Assembly: GCA_029990175.1 (NCBI GenBank)
Contig: JARKIP010000017.1
Location: 25,717,001-25,781,000 of the forward strand
Reading direction: 5' to 3'
From: Petunia secreta
Lineage: Eukaryota > Streptophyta > Magnoliopsida > Solanales > Solanaceae
Length of the DNA: 64,000 nucleotides
The position numbers and the translations under genes were made by a program. Shown here piece by piece: positions 45,696-56,900 of the stretch. Under the pieces are notes generated by a model. The model was given only the letters and a program-made list of their open reading frames with translations, searched no databases and was not told where the DNA came from. How positions within the stretch are numbered: the stretch's first letter is position 1; every line of letters starts with the position of its first letter.

Positions 45696-46580
45696 TGTAA
45701 CAACTAAATTCGCGTCAAGAAAATAAATATCGAGACAAGAAAATATTGCAACAATATATTTTATTTATCAAAATATGAGTGTTACAATCTCTATAATTCC
45801 TCTGATTCGTCTTTTCAAACTATAACTTCAAGGGCTTTTGAGCTTGATCTTGAAGTTTGGATTTGGATTTGGATTTGATCTTGATCTTGTCTTGATGAGT
45901 TCAAGAGCTTGGAGCTTTATCTTGAACTTGGTCTTGATCTTGAACTTGTACTTGGATTCAAGGGCTTGAAGCTTGATCTTGAATCTTCGTCTTGATCTCT
46001 CGAACTTGTAGAGAAATATTTGAGTGCTTGCAGCTTTTGTAGAAATCTCTTGCTTTGATCCACGAGCTCTTTCTTGCTTCTTGTTATGGATTCTTGCTTC
46101 TGATTTCTTCTACTCTCAAATGAGAGATTTGACCCCTTTATATAGATATGGGGTGGAGTAGCCACTAAGAAACCCTGACGGGCCTTGGCCCGTGGACCGG
46201 CCAATCAGATTTAAGCAGTGACTAGGCCATATTTGATTGGCCATAATATGTCACATGTCCACATGGCGTATTTTCATTGGCCTTTGGGTTTGACTTGGAT
46301 TGCCACGTCATTTGACGAGTGGCATGATCCAATTGGCTATTTCATTTGACTTGGCGCCACGTCACTTGCCACGTAGCACATTTTTGGGCTTCTAGGAAAA
46401 CTTATATCCATTGGGCCTTAGGCTAATTTGGCTAGCCTAAAAAGATTGGACTTTTATTATATTTAAATAATTAGCCCAATTATATTAGCCCATAACACTT
46501 ATTTGGACTAATATGTCTTGAATTTAATAAATAGCCATATTATTTCATGGATTTAAATCCAACAAAATTTACTTGTCTAC
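45696..46580 (-). repeat. LTR-B, copy 1 (inner)
   Basis: 885 bp, matching 47020-47905 except for one substitution (46266 G against 47590 A) and a missing first base at its 46580 end, where it joins the gag fragment at GGATCC. Minus-strand TATA-like CTATATAAAGGGG near 46134. A 95-codon minus-strand frame inside spans the TATA box and is not a gene. Confidence 0.92.
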
Positions 46581-47019
46581 GGATCCAATGCTTGAAACTT
46601 CATCGTCTTTCTTCGCTACTGGACTTCTGGATCTGCAGAGCCTAAGTCGAGCCAAAGTGTTTTCAACAATCTCAGCGATATTTTCTCCTTTTTCCAATGG
46701 CTCAGTAGATGATCCTGCTCCTTTGGAAGATGAAGAACCGAAAATTGGAGTTGATGCGGGCGGCACCTGATGTGCTTGTTGTCCCATCAAGTTTGCTTTG
46801 TTTCTTGTAACTGGTCCAAAGCTTCCCTTAGTAGCATTCATGCAGCTTTGAACCTCAGAAGAGAACTTGGAATTGGCATCAAGGTCATGAGGCCAGACAG
46901 ATTTTGCAACGACAGATTTTGAGTTGGTGTTCTTGGAAGCCATCTCAGTGTTGCTGAACTTCGTGAGTTGAAAAGTTGAGATGAGAGGTAGAGATTGTCC
47001 CACTGGGCGTGCCAGAATT
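46581..47019 (-). pseudogene. Duplicated gag 5' end between the two LTR-B copies
   Basis: 46581-47014 matches 57758-58191, the PBS, leader and first about 120 gag codons of the main polyprotein, with no difference seen. It is truncated at a GGATCC hexamer and fused directly to LTR-B, where three chance codons lead to a stop. It cannot encode a capsid domain. The remaining five bases link to LTR-B copy 2. Confidence 0.9.
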
Positions 47020-47905
47020 TGTAACAACTAAATTCGCGTCAAGAAAATAAATATCGAGACAAGAAAATATTGCAACAATATATTTTATTTATCAAAATAT
47101 GAGTGTTACAATCTCTATAATTCCTCTGATTCGTCTTTTCAAACTATAACTTCAAGGGCTTTTGAGCTTGATCTTGAAGTTTGGATTTGGATTTGGATTT
47201 GATCTTGATCTTGTCTTGATGAGTTCAAGAGCTTGGAGCTTTATCTTGAACTTGGTCTTGATCTTGAACTTGTACTTGGATTCAAGGGCTTGAAGCTTGA
47301 TCTTGAATCTTCGTCTTGATCTCTCGAACTTGTAGAGAAATATTTGAGTGCTTGCAGCTTTTGTAGAAATCTCTTGCTTTGATCCACGAGCTCTTTCTTG
47401 CTTCTTGTTATGGATTCTTGCTTCTGATTTCTTCTACTCTCAAATGAGAGATTTGACCCCTTTATATAGATATGGGGTGGAGTAGCCACTAAGAAACCCT
47501 GACGGGCCTTGGCCCGTGGACCGGCCAATCAGATTTAAGCAGTGACTAGGCCATATTTGATTGGCCATAATATGTCACATGTCCACATGACGTATTTTCA
47601 TTGGCCTTTGGGTTTGACTTGGATTGCCACGTCATTTGACGAGTGGCATGATCCAATTGGCTATTTCATTTGACTTGGCGCCACGTCACTTGCCACGTAG
47701 CACATTTTTGGGCTTCTAGGAAAACTTATATCCATTGGGCCTTAGGCTAATTTGGCTAGCCTAAAAAGATTGGACTTTTATTATATTTAAATAATTAGCC
47801 CAATTATATTAGCCCATAACACTTATTTGGACTAATATGTCTTGAATTTAATAAATAGCCATATTATTTCATGGATTTAAATCCAACAAAATTTACTTGT
47901 CTACA
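47020..47905 (-). repeat. LTR-B, copy 2 (inner)
   Basis: 886 bp, begins TGTAGACAAG and ends GTTGTTACA on the minus strand. Its right side is followed by a polypurine tract (GAAGTAGGGGGCATT on the minus strand), so it sits where the 3' LTR of the main gag-pol unit is expected. Confidence 0.92.
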
Positions 47906-48829
47906 AATGCCCCCTACTTCAAGACTTGTCGGGGTTTAATTTGTTTGCACCCGAAGACTAGACTTGAAGTAATTTTTTTAGTCATGTGGTCATTCTTGAT
48001 TAACAGCCCGGAAAGTGGCCTTTTGATTAGCAAGTTGTGCGAAATTGGCTATCTTCCAGTGAACAGCCTACAAGATGGCTACTTTATCAGGAAGGAAAAG
48101 TAAGCCAAAAATGGCTATTTTTCAGTTGCTTGTCTTTAAAATGGCTGTTAGTCAAAATTTTTTACCACAATTGCATGGAGTGTCTACTTTCCAGTTGTCT
48201 GTCTTTAAAATGGCTGTTTATCAAAATCTCCCACAATTACGTGGAGGAGTGTTTAGCCGCCTGTAGCTTTCTTCTTCTTTTATTTATTTATTTTTTTTTT
48301 TTGGTCAATTGGAATAGGATACCTTGTCCTGTTTGGATTCCTATAAGTGCTACTAATTCATAATAAATTAGGACTTGATCACAACTAAATTATTCCTCTA
48401 TAAATAGAGCCCTGAGACCCTTATTTGTTTAATTCGCTTGAAGGCAACACTTCAGTATATCTTTTGCAGAGGCAAGTATATTTTTTTATTCTTTTATGCT
48501 CCTTTTTGTTGTATGAGAAATATTCTATTCAAATTAACACTTTCTTGAAAACCCCTTTTTTCCCTTCTTCTTTTTTTTTTCTTTTTTTTTTCTTCGTGCC
48601 TATTTTCCGTAACTTGCACCCCTTTTTTTTTTGTAACTTTATTTATTCATTCTTCCTTTTTGTTTCCAGCAAGTAAAAGAAGACTTCTGCAGCTTGAATT
48701 TTTTTCTTCTCTTGTCAGGTAAAAAAAAATACTTTCTCCTTTTGTATTTTTTTTTTCTTCTTTGCTCTTCTTTTTCTTTTATGTAGGCCAAAAGATGATT
48801 CTAAAGAAGTCAGCCCTTACTTTAACGAG

Positions 48830-49490
48830 GACAGCCCATTGAAGACTTATTTGGGAGCAATACTCATGGGAACGTCAAGTTTAAGGTGATTGGAGTGGCA
48901 ACGTACTCCCACTTTAACGACGACAATCCCATGGAAGACTTATTTGGAGCGATACTCATGAGAAATTCAAGTTTAAGGTGATTGGAGTGGCAACGCACTC
49001 CCACTTTAACGACGACAATCCCATGGAAGACTTATTTGGAGCGATACTCATGAGAAAGTCAAGTTTAAGGTGATTGGGGTGGCAACGCACTCCCACTTTA
49101 ACGACGACAATCCCATGGAAGACTTATTTGGAGCGATACTCATGGGAAAATCAAGTTTAAGGTGATTGGAGTGGCAACGCACTCCCACTTTAACGACGAC
49201 AATCCCATGGAAGACTTATTTGGAGCGATACTCATGAGAAAGTCAAGTTTAAGGTGATTGGGGTGGCAACGCACTCCCACTTTAACGACGACAATCCCAT
49301 GGAAGACTTATTTGGAGCGATACTCATGGGAAAATCAAGTTTAAGGTGATTGGAGTGGCAACGCACTCCCACTTTAACGACGACAATCCCATGGAAGACT
49401 TATTTGGAGCGATACTCATGAGAAAGTCAAGTTTAAGGTGATTGGAGTGGCAACGCACTCCCACTTTAACAACGACAATCCCATGGAAGA
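48830..49490. repeat. 92-bp tandem array, about 7 units
   Basis: CAATCCCATGG recurs at about 48923, 49016, 49108, 49200, 49292, 49384 and 49476, a strict 92-bp step after the first unit. Units also contain GGAGCGATACTCATG and GGTGATTGGAGTGGCAACG and are nearly identical. Alternate units share small variants (GAGAAAGTCAAG or GGGAAAATCAAG), hinting at a higher-order two-unit step. Confidence 0.93.
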
Positions 49491-49499
49491 AGCCATTTG

Positions 49500-50330
49500 G
49501 AAGAGCAACTTGAAGACCGGCGAAAATGAGAACCCCATCCCAAGACTCGATAAACTCGAAGGCTCTTTAAATTAAGTACTTCAGCTTTGAAGACTTTCCG
49601 TACCTGAATGACATCGACTTGAAGACCGATGGACTTGAAGACTTCAACCTGTAGACTTGTCAAACTTGGAAGAGTCGACAACCTTAACTTGAAAGATTGT
49701 CAAATTTGAAGATCCCACTTGAAGACTTGACAAACTTGAAGACCTCAACTTGAAGAGTTGACATATATTTGAAGACATCGGCTTGAAGACTTGGAGAATT
49801 TGGAGACTCCAGCTTGAACACTTGGCGAATATGAAGATTCCGACTTGAAGACTTGGAAAATTTAAAGTTTGTAGACTCCAACTCGAAGACTTGGCAAACT
49901 TGGAGACTCTAACTTGAACACTTGATAAATGTGAAGACTCTAACTAGAAGACTTGCAAATTTAAAGACTCGCAAATTTGAAGATTCTAACTTGAAGACTT
50001 GGCAGATTTAGAGACTCCAACTCCGAGGAAGATTCTACTTGAAGACTTGACCAACTCCAACTTGAAAACTTGGAGAATATGAAGATTCAAGCTTAAAGAC
50101 TTGGAAGACTTGCGAATTTGAAGGCTCAAACTTGAAGACTACAAACTCCAACTCGAAGACTTGGAAAATTTGAGGATCCCAGCCTAAAGACTTTGGCGAC
50201 TTTGAAGGCTCACACTTGAAGACTTGACGAATTCGAAGACTCCAAGATGAAGACTTGGTAGCCTGAAGACTTTGGAAAATTTGAAGGCTCAAGTTTTACT
50301 CTTTCAAGTTTTCCAAGAATAGTAATACTC
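49500..50330. repeat. Degenerate short repeat rich in ACTTGAAGACTTGG
   Basis: About 30-45 bp units built on CTTGAAGACTTGG(C/A)(G/A)AATTTGAAGACTCCAA with heavy variation. The same theme appears near the left PPT (CTTCAAGTCTTG) and in LTR-B (CTTGATCTTGAA). Antisense frames of 60-85 codons are repeat artefacts. Confidence 0.75.
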
Positions 50331-50611
50331 AGAATTTGAAACACCCTGGCAGGTAATCACGTTTTCTCTCTAGGTTGCAAGCTTTAACAATTTAAACTTG
50401 ATCTATAAATAACAATGTGAAACTTGACAGGGAAAAGAACTTTTCTTCTTTTTGGGCGACTGAACTTAGAATTTGAGCTCTAAGCTGCCTACGTACCTCG
50501 ATGAAGAGGATCAAGTCATTACGTAGTTCATAATAAAAGAAGTGTTATATCTTTTTTTTTTTTGGTCCTAACTTTTGCCTAGGCCGCCTCTTTCGAGGTT
50601 TTCAACCTAGC

Positions 50612-50615
<4 letters not shown>

Positions 50616-50647
<32 letters not shown>
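50616..50647. repeat. Poly-T run, 32 bp
   Basis: Uninterrupted T tract (poly-A in the sense of the element) between gag-pol and the repeat arrays. Its length is likely to vary and to be error-prone in sequencing. Confidence 0.9.
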
Positions 50648-50649
<2 letters not shown>

Positions 50650-50689
50650 GCCGTGCACAGTTTAGACTCTTGCGGGCCAGGAGTTTTAT

Positions 50690-50985
50690 GCAGTTTATGC
50701 TCGTGCATCAAAGGAGCGTAGTGATTTGCAGTTTAAGCTCGTGCTTCTAGGAGCGTGTCAACTTGTAGTTTAGGCTCGTGCGTCGAGGAGCGTATGAACT
50801 TGCAGTTTAGGCTCGTGCGTCGAGGAGCATGTCAACTTGCAGTTTAGGCTCGTGCGTTGAGGAGCATTTCAACTTGCAGTTTAGGCTCGTGCGTTGAGGA
50901 GCATGTCAACTTGCAGTTTATGCTCGTGCGTTGAGGAGCATGTCAACTTGCAGTTTATGCTCGTGCGTTGAGGAGCATTTCAACT
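50690..50985. repeat. 37-bp tandem array, about 8 units
   Basis: GCAGTTTAGGCTCGTGCGT recurs at about 50728, 50765, 50802, 50839, 50876, 50913 and 50950, a strict 37-bp step, with GAGGAGCATGTCAACTT between. It ends immediately at the gag-pol stop codon. Confidence 0.92.
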
Positions 50986-50986
50986 T

Positions 50987-53900
50987 TCAAGGATAGTACT
51001 TCTTCAAGAACTTCCCGTTAATGGGACCGAGTCTTTTTCCTTCGGCATCAATAAGCTTATAAGCACCGCTTGAATAGACTTCTTGCACAACATACGGTCC
51101 GTCCCATTTTGCAGTGAACTTGCCCCCAGATTTATGGGAAGTGATGATGGGTCTTCTTACTGCAAGGACTTGATCACCAACCTGGAAAGATCTTGGGCGA
51201 ACCTTTTTATTGAAAGCACGAGATAAACGAGCTTGATAACATTCAAGGCTTTGCTGAGCTTCGAGTCTTTTCTCATCGAGAGCCTCCAACTCTTCAAGGC
51301 GTAAGCGAGCATTTTCTTCATCAGTGAGCCCTTCTTGGAGGGCAAGTCTCAAGGATGGTATTTGACGCTCCAGCGGCAACACAGCTTCAACTCCATAAAC
51401 AAGCGAGTAAGGAGTTGCTTGCGTTGGTGTGCGGTGAGTTGTCCTATACGCCCATAAAGCTTCTTCCATCCTTTCATGCCAATCTCGCTTGGATTTGGAA
51501 ACAACCTTATTAAGCAAATTGCACAAGGTCTTGTTGAATGCTTCGGCTAGGCCATTGGCGGCAGCATTGTACATGGAAGATTTGCGCTGCTTGAAGCCAA
51601 AGAGATCACATATTTTATTCATCAGTCTATTATCGAATGGCTTGCCATTATCCGTTATTATATAACGAGGGATACCGAAGCGGTAAATAATGTTTACTCG
51701 AATGAAGTTTGCAACCTTTTCCTTCTTTACTTCCTTGAGAGCGACAGCTTCTGCCCATTTTGAGAAGTAATCAGTTGCAGCTAATATGAACACGTGTCCT
51801 TCAGAAGACTTCGGCAATGGTCCAACAATGTCTAGTCCCCAAGCATCAAATGGCCAAGACGCGACCGTTGGGTGCAACACTTCAGGTGGTTGATGTATGA
51901 AGTTTGCATGGAGCTGACAAGCTTTGCATCTTCGAGCATGGTCCAAGCAATCCTTCACCATTGTTGGCCAGTAGTAGCCCATCCTTTTTATATGGAAGTG
52001 AAGCTTCGGCCCAGACTGGTGTGATCCACATACCCCAGAGTGTGCTTCTTCCAGAGTTTGAAGTGTTTCATCATCTCCTAAACATCGCAAAAGTACTCCC
52101 TCAAATGACCTTCTATATAGAGTGTCTTTGTAGTAAAGGAAACGGGGTGCTCTACGACGAATTTCGCTTCTTCTTCTAGGATTTTCTGGCAGGGTTCCAT
52201 GACTGAGGTAATCAACTATAGGTTTCCGCCAGTCCTCCTTCTCAGCCTCAGAAACAGCAACAAGACGTTGAAGCTCATTTTCACCATCCATGCCTTCATC
52301 AAATGGTGGTACTACCCATCTTTGGCAGATAGTAACTTGTGTCTGTTCAGGCAAGGCAAGTGTCGACGCCAAAGCCGCCAAGACATCGGCTTTCTTATTT
52401 TCCTTCCTCGGCACATGCTGGAGAGTTACATCCCCAAGCCATCCTATTAACTTCTGTGCATAATTGTGATAGGGTTGTAACTCTGGTTTCCTTACCTCAT
52501 AGCTACCTAGAAGCTGATTGATTACCAATTTAGAGTCTCCGTATACTTGCAACTGTAACTGCTTCATGTCAACGGCCATTTCGAGACCAAGTATGAGTGC
52601 TTGATACTCGGCGACGTTATTAGAGCAACGTTGCATTAACGTGAAAGAATATGGGAAAACCTCTCCCTCAGAAGTTACAAAAACCACACCAGCCCCAGCT
52701 CCATCATGACGTGCAGCACCGTCGAAGTACATCTTCCACGATGGTTGAACTTCGACGACCATTGCATCTTCATCAGGTAATTCATCAGTGAGCTCCCAAT
52801 CATCAGGTATCGGATGGTCTGCCAAGAAGTCAGCTAACGCTTGTCCTTTCACCGCTTTTTGAGAGACGTACACAATCTCAAATTGTTGAAACTGGAGGTA
52901 CCATCTCGCCAGACGATCACTAAGGACGGGTTTTGACATCACAAATTTTATAGGATTTGCTTTGGAAATGAGTCGGACGACGTGAGCTTGAAAGTAGTGC
53001 TTCAACTTTTGAATAGAGAAGACTAGCGCCAAACACAACTTTTCGATTGGCAAGTACTTCAACTCATTTGGTGTCATCATCCTACTTAAGTAGTAAAGGG
53101 AATTTTCTTTCCCTTCACTATTCTCTTGAGCCAAAAGCGCCCCAACAGACCTTTCTTGCGCTGCAATATATAATATCAGCGGCTTTCCAGGTATAGGTGC
53201 AGCTAAAACTGGAGGTTTCATCAGGTACGACTTGATGCTCTCGAATGCGTTGCTGCAAGCTTGATCCCATTCGAAAGGGACACCTTTCTTCATAAGACGG
53301 CTGAATGGTTGACATCTTCCGGCCAAATTTGAAATGAATCTCCTAAGATACGCCAACTTTCCTTGTAGACTCTTTAGTTCATGAATATTTCTAGGCTCGG
53401 GCATCTTCAAAATCGCATCGACTTTAGCTTGATCAATTTCAATCCCTCGGTGTCGAACAATGAAACCAAGGAATTTACCAGAAGTAACTCCGAATGCGCA
53501 CTTTAAAGGATTCATCCGAAGTTGGTATCTTCGCAGCAATTCAAACACCGTTCTCAAGTCCTGTAGGTGATCTTTCTTGTTTCTCGATTTCACCACCAAG
53601 TCATCAACATAGCACTCGACACTTTTGTGAAGCATGCTGTCAAAGATATTTTGCATCGCTCTTTGATAGGTAGCTCCAGCATTCTTCAGGCCAAATGGCA
53701 TCACCTTGTAGCAGTAAATTCCCTTAGGAGTTCGAAACGCTGTGAGTTCTTCATCCTTAGGAGACATGCGAATCTGGTTATAGCCAGATGAGCCATCCAT
53801 AAAAGACATTGCCTCATATCCAGTAGTGGCGTCAATCATGAGTTCTGGGATGGGGAGTGGAAATTCATCCTTAGGACATGCATTGTTGAGATCTCTAAAA

Positions 53901-56900
53901 TCAACACAAACTCGAATTTGGCCATTTTTCTTCCTTACAGGGACTATACTTGAAATCCAAGTAGGATACTTGACTTCCCGAATAAAACCAGCCTCAATAA
54001 GCTTGTTGACTTCATTCTCGATCAAGGGTACCAGCTCTGACCTGAAGCGGCGTTGGCTTTGCTTAACAGGACGAGCACCATTTCTAACCGCCAGATGATG
54101 AACCGCTACTTTGGGGTCTAAACCAGGCATCTCTTTGTAGCTCCAAGCAAAGACATCTCTATACTCTTTCAGCAGCTCTACATAAGCACTTTCTTCATCC
54201 TTCATCAGCAAAGCACTTATATATGTGGGTCTTGGTTCTTCATCTGTGCCGAGGTTGATTTCTTTCAATGCATCAACTGTCGCCTTCACTCCTTCTTCAA
54301 GCTCAGGTGGAGCATCTTTAGCATCTTCATCTTCCTGCAGATCTCCGTCATTGAAAGATATGTGGTGACACCAAGAAATATCCTCCGACTCATCCCTGAC
54401 ATTATTTGGGTATGAAGCATTCTGCTCTTCTTCTGCAACGACGTGATATGAAGATCCTACACTTTCTTCATCTTCCTCACGCTCCCTTGTGTGGACTATA
54501 GTGTGAGTCTTTGCCTTTAACACTTCTCCACATGAAACTACTAGTTTTTCTTGACGCTTCATCCTTGAAGGGATCAGACTTTGGCAATCTCTCGAAAGTT
54601 TTGGGTCATTAGGAGAAATGGTTATTTTCGCCTTTACATCACCCTTTTGGAGCTTGTTCCTCTTCTTCGATGGTCCCAATCTATCAAAGACAGAAGTTCT
54701 TGCAGTTGGTTCTCCGAGCCGATCAAAGACAGACTTTCTTTTATTCGAAGGAACGGATTCATCCTCAGCACTGACATAATTGATGCTTGCCCTCCTTATA
54801 GAGATGCGAACTGGTGGAGGTTTTTCGAAACCCAAGCCTTCACGTGATTTCTTCATTGATCCTTCTGGTAGGAGCTTCCCTAACTTAGATGGTTCGTTGG
54901 GATCGTACCCAGCCTTTGCAAATAGTTTATAAGCATTTGGATCAAAACCCTCGTTTGTGCGCTTTGTGGGGAGTGCACTATTCTCCGGCAGATTTTGGGC
55001 CACAAACTTTCCAAGCAAATTCGAGGATAACTTTAAAGCATCAAGCCGCTTGATAGGAAGGGTTAATCCATTCAGCACGTCACTTTGCAGGTCAGATGAT
55101 TGGTCTTTCTTCTCCTTCAGTTTTGGGACGTAGCAGAGCGTAGGTCCCGTCTTCTTGCCTGAAGGTGCAAAGTATTGCTTATGTGGTTTCCTTTGAATAG
55201 AGTGGCTTCTATCTTCATCCTCTACAACTTTTGCTTTCCCAGCTGCAATCTCAGCCTTCTTTATTGCAATCTTAGGATCCAATGTCTTGGCGATGTTATC
55301 AACCCTGACTTCATTCACGATATTCTTCAAGTAAAATTTAGCGTCAGCACAGTACGCTTCAGATTCAGTGAATGGCTTGTCATCAGCAATGATTTTCTTC
55401 TCAATACCATCTTCGTGATACTTAAGGCATTGGTGATAGGTGGATGGGACGACTTTATTCTCATGTATCCATGGCCTTCCCAGCAAGATGTTATAGGAAG
55501 TCTTTGCATCGATCACATGCAACCATGCGCTTGAAGTCATTTCTCCAATAGTGAGCTCTATTTTTGTAGCACCTATGGCCCTTTGCCCCCCTTGGTTGAA
55601 TCCATGGATCATCAAACGGCTTTCAATCAAATCCTCTCTTGAGATGCCAAGTTCGTTCATTGTGTGAATAGGCAGAATGTTGATTCCGGATCCTCCATCA
55701 ATCAAGATTCTATTCACTCTTTGTTCATTCACATATCCAACCATGAACAACGGACGATTGTGAGGAACTTCCCCAAGTAGGATATCATCACTTGTGAATG
55801 TGATCTTTGCTTCACAAGTATTTGCTTCTCCGGCTGTAGATTCAGTGAGTTTTTCTGACTTCGCAGGTAAAGATGGCTTTGGACTTTCATTGTTCTCCTC
55901 TACTTTATCAGCATTACAACATGAGGCCTTCGTATCATCTTTAGGGATCTTCATGCGGAACCAACTTGGTAGAAACTCCTCTAAGGTTACTGGCTGACGC
56001 GACTTTTGGTGATGGTAAACCTCCACCTTTGCCTCTCGCGGACGTCCGATCGCCTTTTGCTTCCTCGGCTTCCTTACCATCTTCTTCCTTGTTGGTTTCT
56101 CAGCTCGTTCATCTCGTGGGCTTGCCTTACGACGCCTCCGTCGAGTCACCAATATCCAACCATCATCATCTTCCTCGAGCGATGCTTTTTTCATACTTTG
56201 TTCACACAGCTTTGGGGGAGAAAATGATCCTTTTGCTGGAACGGGTTCGAAGTCGCCAAACTTAATCATGATATCTTGCCCTTCGAATCCTTCAGTGAAG
56301 TTGCAGATCGCAATGGGATCTTGTGAGCCAAAGATGATGGAAACTTGGTTTGCATTTTCCTTTTCATCTTCGAGTATGATCTCCCCTTTGTCGGCCAACT
56401 CTATGACTTTGTCCTTAAAGACAAAACATTTTTCAAGAGAGTGACCTAAAAGCCGATGGTACTTGCAGTAGTTTGGATCATTCGTTCTTCCAGCTTCATT
56501 AGGACGCTTCATCTCTGGTAGCTCAATGAGCTTTAGTTCCAGAAGTTCATCGAAGATTGCAGGAACATCAGAATCAAGGAATGGGTATTCCCTATCTTGC
56601 ATCTCTCTCAAAGTTGATTTCCGACCTGTCTTATCCTTGAAAGAAGTCGTCTTCACACTTTGTTTCTTGCTAAACTTTGTGGTGAACTTCACAGGTTTGG
56701 CATCAACATTCATGGACTCTTTGCTTTCAACCTTGGGTACGACTTTGCTCCATCTCTTGACTTCTTGCTTGTCTTTTCCCTTGCGAGGTTCGGTGAGTGG
56801 TGGCCCTTCTTTTCCAGTAGATGCCATGCTTAGCTCCATATCATGAGCACGTGTTGCCAACTCTTCAAAAGTCCTTGGCTTTATGCCTTGCAAGATGTAG

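Larger units (their letters stand above)
47906..50986 (-). other. Long repetitive 3' untranslated region of the Tat element
   Basis: 3.1 kb between gag-pol stop and LTR-B. It holds two near-copies of a roughly 62-bp unit at about 48096-48235, pyrimidine runs (48540-48790), and the tandem arrays listed separately. No conserved reading frame was found on either strand. Confidence 0.75.

Noticed and set aside
45917..46204. 95-codon minus-strand frame, repeated identically at 47241-47528
   Set aside because: Lies inside LTR-B across its TATA-like box and is Lys/Ser/Arg low-complexity; the duplication simply reflects two LTR copies.
48830..50985. Regular repeats that could look like a CRISPR array
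   Set aside because: Units are contiguous tandem copies without unique spacers, in a plant retrotransposon 3' region.
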